This document shows, one piece after another, positions 27,670-37,885 of a DNA stretch of 64,000 nucleotides. The stretch spans positions 7,294,224-7,358,223 of the forward strand of contig CM072526.1 of NCBI GenBank assembly GCA_036898135.1, read 5' to 3'. A program made the position numbers and the translations under genes. Positions within the stretch are counted from its first letter, which is position 1. Each line of letters opens with the position of its first letter. Source of the stretch: Oncomelania hupensis (Eukaryota > Mollusca > Gastropoda > Littorinimorpha > Pomatiopsidae). The notes under the pieces were generated by a model. The model worked only from the letters and a program-made list of their open reading frames with translations. It did not search any database and had not been told where the DNA came from.

Positions 27670-30600
27670 AAAAACTACGACGTCTTGAAAGAGGCCCTGT
27701 TGCAGTGCTACAACTTTACAGAGAAGGGCTACCGTAAACGCTTCCGTGAATGCCGGCCTAAGTCAGACGAGACGCCAAAGCAGTTTGTGGAGCGCCTGTC
27801 GTCATATCTACACAAGTGGGTGGAGTTATCAGGCGAAATGAAGTCTTACGACAGTCTCCATGACCTGATCGTGAAGGAACAATTTCTCAATGCCTGTCAC
27901 AAGGACCTAGCGACCCACTTAGAAGAACAAAAGCTGCAGACGCTTAAAGATGTGACTGAGGCTGCTGAAAGATATCTCATCGCTCATGGGAAGACCCTGG
28001 GGCCACCCAGCGCGACGAAACATTTTCAGAAGACTGGAAACCATGTGAACCAGATCCAAGGGAGCCAGACGAGCCAGAGACAGACGGACTCCACGCCTCC
28101 TCCCAGGGAAGGGCATTCAAGAGGCTGTTTCACCTGCAACGCTACAGACCACAGAGCGGCTAACTGTCCTCAAAACAAAAGTAGCGGACAGCGGGGCAGT
28201 ACGGACAATGCAGCGGCGGGCAACCGACAGAGACGTTTCTCCAATCAACGGCAAACCAGTAGATCTGACCATCAAGTGTGCGGCGGAAGCGTCATTCTTC
28301 CGAGTGAGACCAAGCGCACAGCTACTCCTGCGGACGTGCAAGAGTGCATGACTGATGGTCAACTCCTCCTTGCCAACGGGAAATCCATCCCCGTCGTCGC
28401 CAGCGCAGCTGTGACCGTACAGAACATGCCTGTTTCCAAGGGACGCGTCGGAAATCATGAAGTGACTGTTTTAAGAGACTCTGGCTGCAGTGGGGTCATC
28501 GTCAGAGAAGACCTAATCGCTAAAGAACAGTTCACTGGCGATTCAAAATGGACACTTATGGCCGACAGCAAATGTGTGAAAGCGCCAGTTGCAAAAATTC
28601 ATGTCAACACCCCTTTCTACATAGGCGAAGTCGAAGCGGTTTGCCTGAAGAAGCCGCTGTACGATTTGATGATCGGGAATATCGACGGCGCGAGACGACC
28701 CGACGACCCCGATCCAGAGTGGAGTCCTGCCTCAACCCAACGCGTCGAAGTTGTGGAGGAGGATCCATTGCCGTTTCCCGATGGAGACCTTACAGAGCTG
28801 CTACGGGACAATGTGGTTACTCCGGCTCAGCCCTGCCGACCAGAGATCGTCGGTGCCGTTACTACCAGGGCCCAGGCCAAGAGAGACAGGACGTCTACGC
28901 CACTGAAGGTCGCCGACAACTCTAAAGCTGCCATCGTGGACAGAGATAAACTGATCCAGCTCCAGGAAGCTGACAGTACTTTAAACAAGTACAGGAATCG
29001 CCAAGACCACGTGACCAAAGGCAGTGGCACGGTCTATTTTGAGGTGAAGGCCAAGATCCTGTACAGAATCTTCCAGCACCCGAGGGTCAACGGAGGTAAA
29101 CCACTACGTCAAGTACTGGTACCATTACCCTTAAGGCGCCAGGTGATGGAAGTAGCGCATGACTCAATTATGGGAGGTCACCTAGGCATCAAGAAGACGT
29201 CGGACAGAATCCAGGCGGTGTTCTACTGGCCAGGACTTCATGCGGACGTCAGCCGTTTCTGCCGATCATGTGACATTTGCCAGAAGACCATACCTCGAGG
29301 AAGGGTCCCGAAAGTGCCTATGCAGAGGATGCCTCTGATCGACCGACCTTTCAAGAGGGTGGCCTTAGACTTAATCGGCGAAATAAGACCTCCGAGTGAA
29401 GAAGGTCATCGATGGGTACTGACTTTAGTGGACTATGCGACTCGGTACCCAGAAGCAGTGCCTCTGAAGAAGATTGACACCGAAACTGTCGCAGAGGCGC
29501 TAGTGGACATGTTCAGTAGACTTGGAGTGCCTGAAGAGATCCTGACAGACCTCGGGACGCAGTTCGTCTCCGACTGCATGAAGGAGGTGAACAGACTGCT
29601 GAGCATCCGGCATTTGACTACGACACCCTACCATCCGATGTGCAACGGGCTTGTCGAAAAGTTCAATGCTACGTTGAAGTCCACCCTGAAGAAACTGTGC
29701 AGCGAGCAGCCCAGACAATGGCATCGTTACATCAACGCCTTACTGTTCGCCTACAGAGAAGTGCCGCAGGAGTCCACCGGCTTTTCTCCGTTCGAGCTGC
29801 TGTACGGAAGAACCATCCGAGGGCCGATGCACATCCTGAAAGAACTGTGGACGAAAGAAGTGGACACCCCAGAGGTGAAGAACAGCTACCAGTACGTGTT
29901 TGAGCTACGGGAGAAGCTGGAGCAGACTCTCGAGATAGCCAGAGAAAACCTGAAGAAGTCCCAGGACTGTGGAAAGCACTATTATGATCGTAGGGCTGTG
30001 AACAGGAAGTTTAAACCTGGCAACAAAGTGCTGGTGCTGCTACCTACTGATCACAATAAGTTGCTGATGCAGTGGAAAGGCCCGTACGAAGTGGAGACCG
30101 TGGTGGGGATCAACGACTACAAGGTGAAGGTCGGCCAGCACTCCAAGATATACCACGCCAACCTCCTCAAGCTGTACGTGGAAAGGCCATCAGAGACTGT
30201 GCATGTGGCAACAGCAGCTGAGATCGACAACAGCTTTGATAGCGAGGAACTGTTGGAACTTGGAGACTTCCACAGCAAAGAAGGCATCGATGATGTTAAG
30301 CTAGGACCAAGCTTGACGGAAGGTCAAAAGATGGAGCTCAAGGATCTTATGGGCGAGTTTCCCCACAACTTCAGCGATGTCCCTGGCTCTACAACTTTGG
30401 TCGAACACGAAGTCCACCTCACTTCGAATATCCCTGTTCGATCCAAGCCCTTCCCGATCCCCTTCAAGGCCCGTGAATCCTTGAAGAAAGACATCGATGA
30501 GATGCTGAAGATGGGCATCATCAGGGAGTCCAGTTCCCCCTACGCGTCCCCTGTCGTGGTCGTGAAGAAGAAGGACGGCAGCAACAGAGTATGCATCGAC

Positions 30601-31164
30601 TACAGGAAGGTTAATAAGATCACCGTCTTCGACCCTGAGCCGATGCCTACCGCAGCAGACCTCTTCCGCCAACTATCGGGGAGTAGAATCTTCTCAAAGA
30701 TTGACCTCAGCAAGGGTTATTGGCAAGTCCCCGTGCGTCAACAGGACATACTAAAGACTGCTTTCATAACTCCTGATGGGACGTACGAGTGCCTAAGGAT
30801 GCCCTTTGGCATGGTCAACAGCGGAGCTACCCTGAAGAGAGGAATGAGGAAGATGCTCAAAGGGATGGACAACGTCGTGTGTTACTGGGACGACCTGCTA
30901 GTCCACACCCGCACCTGGGAAGAGCATCTGCAGACCTTGAGGGAGCTGTTTCACCGTCTAATAGAAGCTAACCTGACCGTGAGACCCAGCGAATGCGTTC
31001 TGGGAGCTGACAACGTCGACTGCGTCGGACATCCGACGGGAGAGGAAGACAACGGAGGATGCACTGACTCCAGGAAAGCCCACAAGATCACTGTCTTTGA
31101 CCCTGGGCCGATGACGACCGCAACTGACGAGGGCGTCGTTTCCTTGCGGTTGAAAGAACATTGA
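27670..31164 (+). CDS. pol: Inner element gag C-terminus and pol (PR-IN-RT)
   Basis: Frame open from 27661. After gag helices comes the knuckle CFTCNATDHRAANC. Protease has LRDSGCSGVIV. Integrase has the HHCC finger (GHLGIKK...CRSCDICQ), catalytic residues in ALDLIGE, LTDLGTQF and VEKFNATL, and a GPY module (WKGPYEVE). RT follows: CIDYRKVNK, KIDLSKGYWQV, MPFGMVNS and the active site YWDD (YVDD/YIDD is more usual). The protein ends soon after ECVLGADNV. RNase H is absent. The final 40 residues include a second KITVFDP-GPM copy of the RT fingers, a sign of template jumping or recombination. IN before RT is the Gmr1-like arrangement. Confidence 0.9.
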   Translation, partial: KNYDVLKEALLQCYNFTEKGYRKRFRECRPKSDETPKQFVERLSSYLHKWVELSGEMKSYDSLHDLIVKEQFLNACHKDLATHLEEQKLQTLKDVTEAAERYLIAHGKTLGPPSATKHFQKTGNHVNQIQGSQTSQRQTDSTPPPREGHSRGCFTCNATDHRAANCPQNKSSGQRGSTDNAAAGNRQRRFSNQRQTSRSDHQVCGGSVILPSETKRTATPADVQECMTDGQLLLANGKSIPVVASAAVTVQNMPVSKGRVGNHEVTVLRDSGCSGVIVREDLIAKEQFTGDSKWTLMADSKCVKAPVAKIHVNTPFYIGEVEAVCLKKPLYDLMIGNIDGARRPDDPDPEWSPASTQRVEVVEEDPLPFPDGDLTELLRDNVVTPAQPCRPEIVGAVTTRAQAKRDRTSTPLKVADNSKAAIVDRDKLIQLQEADSTLNKYRNRQDHVTKGSGTVYFEVKAKILYRIFQHPRVNGGKPLRQVLVPLPLRRQVMEVAHDSIMGGHLGIKKTSDRIQAVFYWPGLHADVSRFCRSCDICQKTIPRGRVPKVPMQRMPLIDRPFKRVALDLIGEIRPPSEEGHRWVLTLVDYATRYPEAVPLKKIDTETVAEALVDMFSRLGVPEEILTDLGTQFVSDCMKEVNRLLSIRHLTTTPYHPMCNGLVEKFNATLKSTLKKLCSEQPRQWHRYINALLFAYREVPQESTGFSPFELLYGRTIRGPMHILKELWTKEVDTPEVKNSYQYVFELREKLEQTLEIARENLKKSQDCGKHYYDRRAVNRKFKPGNKVLVLLPTDHNKLLMQWKGPYEVETVVGINDYKVKVGQHSKIYHANLLKLYVERPSETVHVATAAEIDNSFDSEELLELGDFHSKEGIDDVKLGPSLTEGQKMELKDLMGEFPHNFSDVPGSTTLVEHEVHLTSNIPVRSKPFPIPFKARESLKKDIDEMLKMGIIRESSSPYASPVVVVKKKDGSNRVCIDYRKVNKITVFDPEPMPTAADLFRQLSGSRIFSKIDLSKGYWQVPVRQQDILKTAFITPDGTYECLRMPFGMVNSGATLKRGMRKMLKGMDNVVCYWDDLLVHTRTWEEHLQTLRELFHRLIEANLTVRPSECVLGADNVDCVGHPTGEEDNGGCTDSRKAHKITVFDPGPMTTATDEGVVSLRLKEH

Positions 31165-31370
31165 CTGTGTGGAGAAACATTGACCTTGTGTGAATGAACT
31201 GTGAACATTGACAGTATCCAGAAAGACTTGCGGATGAAAAACATGGACTCTGTGTATATAAACTGAGAACATTGACAGTGAATGAGACAGTCTGATGTAA
31301 GTTTTAATTCTGTACATTGTTTGTGCATTACGTTTCAACGTTGTTGAAAGAAATTAGGTAAATTTCTTCT

Positions 31371-31384
31371 TGAGTGGGGGGTTA
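31371..31384 (+). promoter_or_regulatory. Polypurine tract of inner element
   Basis: GAGTGGGGGG followed by TTA directly before the 3' LTR; the same sequence precedes the LTR at 35. Confidence 0.7.
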
Positions 31385-32021
31385 TGTTACGTTGAAACGC
31401 GAATGATAGTATGGCTGAAGCGTGTACGATAGATCTAATCGTTTCGTTTTGCAAAGTATTCAATAATGGAGTATATTTACCTTTGATTTGAGTTTGCATT
31501 GTTGTTAGGAGAGGCTTTGTATAACGTTGATAATTTGCGTTAGTCGATATTATTTGAGAATCTTCTGGATATGCGTGTTTACTCTTGATAGAAAATTCCC
31601 GATACATGTAGAAGCAAGAGGTCGTTCTGGAAGATATAAAAATATGTATTGACGTAAGCCAGTGATGACGATCTTTTATTCGATTGGTGGCAGTACGTCA
31701 TTTTCTACCATGTACGAAATCTTTCCGGAAAAGAGAGAGGTTATTTAATCGTGTGCCGAGTCGATGTTGAGAGAGAAAAAGTTGTTGATAGTGATTTGGA
31801 GAGTTGCTGTGAAAGTTGTTGAGTTGAATTGAGAATTGTATGCAGTTGTTGATGTGTGCTGAATAAAAGTGGAAAACTTCATACGTCGACTTTGTGACTT
31901 GTACGCTGATTGAGCAGGCTGTGTGAATAAACGAATCTGAGTTACACAACTATCAGGAATTCAAGCATCGGGGCTGAATCAGATACTGATAGAAAACACC
32001 AACATCGAACTAAGTGTAACA
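31385..32021 (+). repeat. 3' LTR of inner element (637 bp)
   Basis: Same length and sequence as the 5' LTR. Followed by CCAAG and the resumed pol frame of the outer element. Confidence 0.95.
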
Positions 32022-32026
32022 CCAAG

Positions 32027-33349
32027 TCTCTGCCGACAGCGTGGGTACAGTTGGAGTCACCGTTCTACACCGGGAGAGTGGAGGTAGTGGTGGTGCCCGA
32101 CCTGATCTACCCAGTGGTGATCGGCAACTGGGCGAGGACGGAACGGCAACCAGACACAGCACTGCCAGTGTTCGTCGAGGGAACCGCAGAGTGTTGCGCC
32201 GTGCAGACGCGAGCGCAAGCAGCCAGAGAGACAGACGCTGCGGAACCAGTGGTAGTCGGACCGAGCAAGAGCGTCGTCGCGACGCCGAAGGAGATGCGCC
32301 AACTGCAGTTGGAAGACGGCGAGCTTGCGAAAGTACGACAGCTAGCAGACCGGAAGGCAGGAAAGGAGCAACGAGGCAAAGGGCAAGTGGCGTTTGTCTG
32401 GAAGCGGGACCTGTTGTACCGCGAATACACAGGACAGGACAAAGTGGATCACAGCCAGTTGGTGGTACCAGCCAAGCTTCGATCGGAGGTACTACGCACG
32501 GGACACGACACACCTATGGCTGGACATCTAGGAGCCAAGCGGACCCTGGATCGCGTGTGGGCCGAGCACTACTGGCCAGGGATGTGCCGTGATGTGAGAA
32601 AGTACTGTGCTTCATGCGACGTGTGCCAGCGAACGACGCCAAAGGGGAGAGCCAGGAAGGTACCAGTGCAGAGAGTCGGCAAGAACAGGAAACCGTACCA
32701 CACGATCGTGCTGAAACGCTACGTAGAACGTAGAGCGGAACCAGAGGCGACGGTGGCAGTGGTGTTGGACCAGGCAGAAACGGAGGGGGCATCAGGCATC
32801 AGCTACCAGGGCACCGTACCACTGATACCGCCGCGAGCGAGCGAAGGACCAGAAAACGTACAGATAGACCCGTCGCTGTATGCACATCATCGGAGCCAGC
32901 TACGGGAAGTGAGTCAACAGTACGCGAGTCAGCTGACAGATCGACCCCAGCGCGCCAACGTGGACGAATGCGAAGTGGAATTGACTGACGACAGCGCTGT
33001 TCGCGTGCACCAGCATCCGCTACCATTCTCACAGATGGAAGTCGTCAAGGGTGAAATGGAATCGATGCTGGAGTCGGGGGTGATCAAGTCTTGTACATCG
33101 CCGTACAGCGCACCGATCGTGCGGGTAAGGAAGAAGGGAGAGGTCAACAGGACGGATGACTGCCAGGAAGCCTTGGATGACGTGAAGAGAGCGCTGACAA
33201 GTGAGCCAGTGGTAAAGCTACCAGTATTGGACGAGGAGTTCATCCTGAGAACGGACGCACCTCAACAGTGCCAGACTCACCCGGTGGGCTATGCAGTTGC
33301 AGGCGTACGTCTTCACCGTTCGACCAATTCCAGGGAGAGACAACATTGA
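32027..33349 (+). pseudogene. pol: Outer element pol remnant (PR end, IN finger, RT and RNase H pieces)
   Basis: In-frame continuation of 24643-26037. The first 150 codons cover the protease end and linker. The integrase finger is complete (GHLGAKR...CASCDVCQ). The DDE core is then missing: RTTPKGRARKVPVQR jumps to a short basic segment. RT begins with an LPFSQMEVVKGEMESML-like primer-grip region and a YSAPIVRV strand, then lacks the catalytic palm and resumes in connection/RNase H (EALDDVKRAL, FILRTDA). So two large internal deletions kept an open frame of 441 codons. A non-autonomous but possibly mobilisable family is likely. Confidence 0.8.
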
Positions 33350-33413
33350 AGCGGATTTCCTCAGCAGATCTGACCCTGTGGAAGTTTAGGTTTTGAACTC
33401 TCCGTAGGTTCGT

Positions 33414-33428
33414 CTTGGGAGGGGGGTG
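33414..33428 (+). promoter_or_regulatory. Polypurine tract of outer element
   Basis: GGGAGGGGGG-rich tract immediately before the TGTCAC of the 3' LTR. Confidence 0.7.
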
Positions 33429-35148
33429 TGTCACAGGGCAGCCTGTGAAGAAAGCCATGTAGTCTGTGTGTGAAGAGTATAAGGGCGGGGGTGGTACTGC
33501 GTGTTGCTGTATGTGTGATTATTGTTGTCTCGGGAGCGTGGAAAGCGTGGAAACAGCATACGCCGGTTAAGCCAGTGTAGAAATTTGCTCACTATGGTCA
33601 GAACATGTTTGTCAGCAGTACAGTGTAGACGGTGTTTGTCTAGTGCTCTGTGGGTTTTGCTGTGTTCTGGAATTAGGGTGGGACGGGTATTAACGAATAA
33701 TAATATCTGGTTCAGAGAAGGATACTAGTTTAAAGATTGCCAATTTCTGAAGTTATACGCTCAGGTGAAGTGCAGCTGTAGGAAGGCAAGTCTGTGGTAG
33801 TGTGGTAGGTAGTATCGAGGTATTGTCTACTACGGGAACTACACACTACCGGATTACCCTAATTGGATGTACTTTCGTAGACGAGCAGTGGAGAAGGGGC
33901 TACGGGGTGCGGTTACATCGAACCGTGTGGGTTAGTGCAATGGTGGTTTTTTCTTTACTGTGCCTATGACCGAGGGCCGGCTGTTGGGGTGTTGAATGAT
34001 AGCTGGGTGTGAGACAGAAGGAAGGATGAGAATGGTTGCACTGAGGAGAGGCAGAAGAAAGGAAGAGTGCGACTGAAGGAGGGAGAAGAAAGGGGGTGGA
34101 GTGTGATGAAGGTAGGATGGAAGTGGTTGCTGTTGTTGTCGTTGGGGATGCTTGATATGAATAATGTGTTGATGGTTACATGTGTTCATTTGCAGCGTCG
34201 TCCATTCCATGCATTCATTATTTCATTGAATTGTATGATATGTAATTGTTTCCAGTGACGATAACAGTAGAAAGCGAGAGAGAGTCAAGGACGGGGGAAA
34301 TAGACTGCAGTTGGACCCCTCAAGTGTCAGAAGTTTAGTGGAGTAGCGTAGTGAGAGTGGGGGGGGGGGGTGAGTGTGATGGAGGGAGGGGGACAGAATC
34401 AAGTGAACATGACATTTACGATGCGACAAGCATGTTACAGGTTCGTCAAGGATTGTCGTCGAGGATCGTCGAGGTTCGTCGAGGATTGTCGTTGAGGATT
34501 GAATTCGAGTTCGAAGTTAGCAGCTCAACGTTCGTCAATCCGCCAGTTCGTCGCTGGAAAACGTAAGGCAGCAACGACGACGACACTTGGTCAAGTGGGC
34601 CAAACATCATCGGCATCGCCATCTGTTATTGTCCACGCGTCTCCTGTTATCAGCGCCATCATCATCACTTCAACATCATCGTCAGTGGCGACCACGGGTG
34701 GCAACGCTCCTTCGTTTGGACGTCAACGGAAGGGGGCGAGAACGTTGGAGGAGACTTTACCAGGGACTGCATTTCGCCAGGTGGGCCCGTTTTGTGTTGT
34801 CCCTCTCCTTCACAACCCCCCCTGTCTGTTTGTGAACACGTGCCTCGGACTTTGGCTGTGCACGTTCGATTTGAGGACGTTGGTCGATTAGCGACCCCCG
34901 ATCACCCACGAACCATTGCATCGTTCCATTGACCATTGATTGTTTCATTACCATTTCTTCGTTTCATGTGTAAATGTTGTATGTGTATGAGTGCGTGGTA
35001 TGAATGAATAAATAGCTTGGAAGTTGTATATATAATCGTTGTGTTTTCATCACTTCCGTCTGCGGGAAATCGTCATTCTTTCTGGGTTGTCTGCGTGTGG
35101 AAGTTGTTTGTTTGTGGCGTCTGCCCAGGGGGAGTCGTGGCGGTGACA
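33429..35148 (+). repeat. 3' LTR of outer element (1720 bp)
   Basis: Matches 22545-24262. Followed by TCGAT (35149-35153). Confidence 0.92.
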
Positions 35149-35153
35149 TCGAT

Positions 35154-35539
35154 ATAGGCCTAGCGGGAATTCCCTACACGCGCCGTAGCTATCTACATTT
35201 AGCTTATGCAACGTCACTTCCACATGAAAAGGCGAGAGCCCAGCGCATACGTGCAGGAGGGGCATGGGGGGGGGGGGGGGCCTTTTTTCGTTGAATTGGT
35301 TGAATGTACCTATTAACCAATCGTCCCCTATACGCTTAATGAGTCCGGGGACGTAAATTTTAATTAAAAAAAAAAAAACAGAAAAAAAAAACAACGTCAG
35401 CCATTTTTGCGCACTGCATAGCAACTTTGGGTCGCTTAGAACGTTACAAAATAAAAATAATCGAAGGGAGAGAAGCAGTTATACAATGAGAAAGTTAGTA
35501 TAAAATTATTGTAAGGCGCCGACTGGAAAATAATTGTCG
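35154..35539. other. Element B interior, right of the LTR element
   Basis: No gene seen. Contains a G-run (35267-35280) and A-runs (35368-35390). Confidence 0.5.
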
Positions 35540-36068
35540 CGAATGCATTCTACAGGTACAATTCATTGTACGTGTTATAAAATGTATTCTATAGATATAA
35601 GTGCTCGTTGTTGCTATAAAATGAAGTGTTTACAGATAAAAGGAAGTTTTATAGATCGTTTTTGCTATACAATGACTTGTTTATAGATACAATGACTTGT
35701 TTATAGGTAAAATGAATTGGTTACTTATAAAATGTTTTGTTTATAGATAAAATGAATTGGTTACTTATAAAATGTTTTGTTTATAAATAAAATAGTTTTT
35801 TTTGTGTTTAATATTTACAAACTGCGTGACGATTCGTGTATGATCTCTTGTATATTGTTAAATGTAGTCTGTAGCTATAAAAATGTTGCTTTATAGCTAT
35901 AAAAAGTGTTGTATTGCTATAGAATGTATTTTATAGGTATATATAATTCATTTTATAATTATACCATATCTTTTATACAGGTAAAATGTATGTTCTATAG
36001 ATATAATTACAATAATCATTTAATTTACAAATGGCGCTTCATATTTAACTCCCATTATTGCTATCTCT
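35540..36068 (-). repeat. Element B right TIR (529 bp)
   Basis: Inverted relative to 2161-2184 plus 21781-22189; about 100 bp longer because it has extra subrepeat units near 35690-35790. Ends GCTATCTCT at 36068, followed by AACTG. Confidence 0.85.
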
Positions 36069-36073
36069 AACTG

Positions 36074-37822
36074 GATAGAAGATCAGTGCCAGGAAATAGA
36101 GAACAGTCTGAACAAGAACAACAGCAAGAAGGCCTACCTGACAGTGAAGCGGCTGACAAGTGTCAAACAGCCCAAAATCTCCACGATCCAAAGCAAGTCT
36201 GGCATATGCCTTACTGAAGAACAAGAAGTCTTGGACAGATGGACAGAGTACTGCTCTGACCTTTACAACCATACACCAAATGGAGACCCATCAGTTCTAG
36301 CATGTCCCGAGAACAGAGAAGAAAAAGAAATCCTCCCAATTCTCCGAGAAGAAGTTGAGGCAGCAGTGCAAGCGCTAAAGAAAGGGAAGTCAGCGGGAGT
36401 GGACAACATACCCGCGGAACTGCTACAAGCAGGAGGAGAAGCGATGATTGATGCCCTCACCATTATCTGTAACAAGATCTGGCAGAGTGGGGAGTGGCCT
36501 ATACCATGGACCCAGTCGCTTGTCATCACTTTTTCCAAAAAAGGTAACCTTCAGGAAGGTGAAAATTCCCGGACTATCAGCCTCATCAGCCATCCCAGCA
36601 AGGTCCTCCTGAAAATAATACTCAACAGGTTGAAACCCCAAGCTGAACAGATCATAGCTGAAGAACAAGCAGGATTCAGGGCAGGGCGAAGTACCACTGA
36701 GCAGATTTTCAACCTCAGAATAATCTGTGAGAAATACCTACAGCACCAACAACATCTATATCATGTGTTCATAGACTTCAAGAAGGCGTTTGACCGAGTC
36801 TGGCATGCAGCTCTATGGGCAACAATGAAAGTGTACAACATCAGCCCTAAAATTATTGAAGCCATCAAAAGCCTGTATGACAAGGCTACCAGTGCAGTCC
36901 TCCACAACAGCGCCATCGGGAACTGGTTCAGAACAACAATCGGTGTGCGTCAAGGATGCCTACTCTCTCCAACACTCTTCAACATCTTCCTAGAGCGCAT
37001 CATGTCAGATGCTCTTGCAGACCTGAAGGCACAGTCAGCATAGGGGGTAGAGCAATCTCCAATCTTCGTTTTGCAGATGACATTGATGGATTGACTGGAG
37101 AGGAACAAGAACTTGAACAGCTGGTACAGAGGCTTGACACCACCTCCAGAGCCTATGGAATGGAAATAAGTGCAGAGAAGACCAAAATGATGACCAACAA
37201 CACCAATGGCATCAATACGGACATCAAAGTCCAAGGCCAATCCCTCAACACAGTGCATAGCTTCAAATATTTAGGATCCATTGTATCAGACAATGGGTCC
37301 CGACAGGAAGTCCTCTCCAGGATCGCACAAACAACTGCTGCCCTGACAAGGTTGAAGCCCATTTGGAAAGACAGGACCATCAGTCTACATTCCAAAGTAA
37401 GACTGCTGCGCTCCCTTGTCATCTCCATCTTCCTATATGCTTGCGAAGCATGGACTCTCACAGCAGATCTCCAACGAAGAATACAAAGCATGGAGATGAG
37501 CTGCTACAGAAGACTTCTGGGCATTTCCTATACCCAACACATCACCAACGACGAAGTCCGACAGACCATCACACAAGCCATTGGACAACACGATGACCTG
37601 CTAACAGTGGTGAAGAAACGGAAACTCCGATGGTATGGCCATGGCACCAGATCATCAGGCCTTGCAAAGACTATTCTGCAAGGCACAGTGCAAGGAGGTA
37701 GAAGAAGAGGGAGACCGAAAAAGAGGTGGGAGGACAACATTCGAGAATGGACTGGTCTGACACTGAGCGAAACCATCAGGGCTGCTGAGGACAGACAGAG
37801 AAAGATGGAGTATGCTGGTTAA
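36074..37822 (+). pseudogene. RTE LINE reverse transcriptase, one frameshift near 37025
   Basis: First frame (to 37027) has fingers and palm: KKGKSAGVDNIPAELL, FIDFKKAFDRVWH (motif A Asp) and VRQGCLLSPTLFNIFLE (motif B). A 1-nt deletion close to 37022-37026, relative to the copy at 60970 on the minus strand, shifts the frame. From 37028 the rest reads on: NLRFADDIDG (motif C, intact DD), thumb, and the C-terminal WYGHGTRSSGLAKTI and GGRRRGRPKKRWEDNIREWTGL block typical of RTE. Apart from the frameshift and the element B insertion this copy has few defects, so B may have hit a fairly recent LINE. Confidence 0.85.
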
Positions 37823-37885
37823 ACGATCATCTGTGGTGCCCCTACGACCTTCGGGTTACGGGACGGGATAGGATAGGATAGGATA
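36074..37885 (+). mobile_element. RTE-clade LINE, 3' half
   Basis: Continues the frame of 905-2160 after the second AACTG. Ends with the RTE-style short repeat tail GATAGGATAGG (37862-37885) rather than poly(A). Confidence 0.85.

Larger units (their letters stand above)
26038..32021 (+). mobile_element. Inner LTR retrotransposon (Ty3/gypsy, Gmr1-like order), 5984 bp, young
   Basis: Two 637-bp LTRs that look identical, with 5-bp target copies CCAAG. Internal order is gag, zinc knuckle, DSG-type protease, integrase (HHCC, DDE, GPY), then RT. RNase H is missing after RT and the 3' coding end repeats part of the RT. It inserted in the protease of the outer element. Identical LTRs mean recent insertion, yet gag carries a frameshift. 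Confidence 0.92.
22545..35148 (+). mobile_element. Outer LTR retrotransposon (Ty3/gypsy, Gmr1-like order), internally deleted and invaded
   Basis: LTRs of 1718 and 1720 bp with TGTCAC...GTGACA ends, 5-bp target copies TCGAT at 22540-22544 and 35149-35153, a primer-binding site matching tRNA-Ala and a polypurine tract. Internal coding order is gag, protease, integrase zinc finger, then reverse transcriptase/RNase H remnants. Integrase precedes RT, as in Gmr1-like elements. The integrase core and most of RT are deleted, so it could move only with help. The inner element at 26038-32021 interrupts it in frame. Confidence 0.88.
2161..36068. mobile_element. Element B: DNA transposon with long subrepeat-rich TIRs, heavily invaded
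   Basis: The outermost insertion in the LINE. Its ends are AGAGATAGCAATAATGGG and the reverse complement, with 5-bp target copies. TIRs are about 430 bp (left: 2161-2184 plus 21781-22189) and 529 bp (right: 35540-36068). After removing the Polinton from the left TIR and the LTR element from the middle, B is only about 1.7 kb, with no transposase seen. It is therefore a non-autonomous, foldback-like element. The superfamily is not assigned; 5-bp duplications and A/T-rich subrepeats in the TIRs do not single one out. Confidence 0.75.

Noticed and set aside
36956..37042. Independent ORF starting at 36956
   Set aside because: The first codons are a shadow of the RT frame; real sense in that frame begins after the frameshift near 37025.
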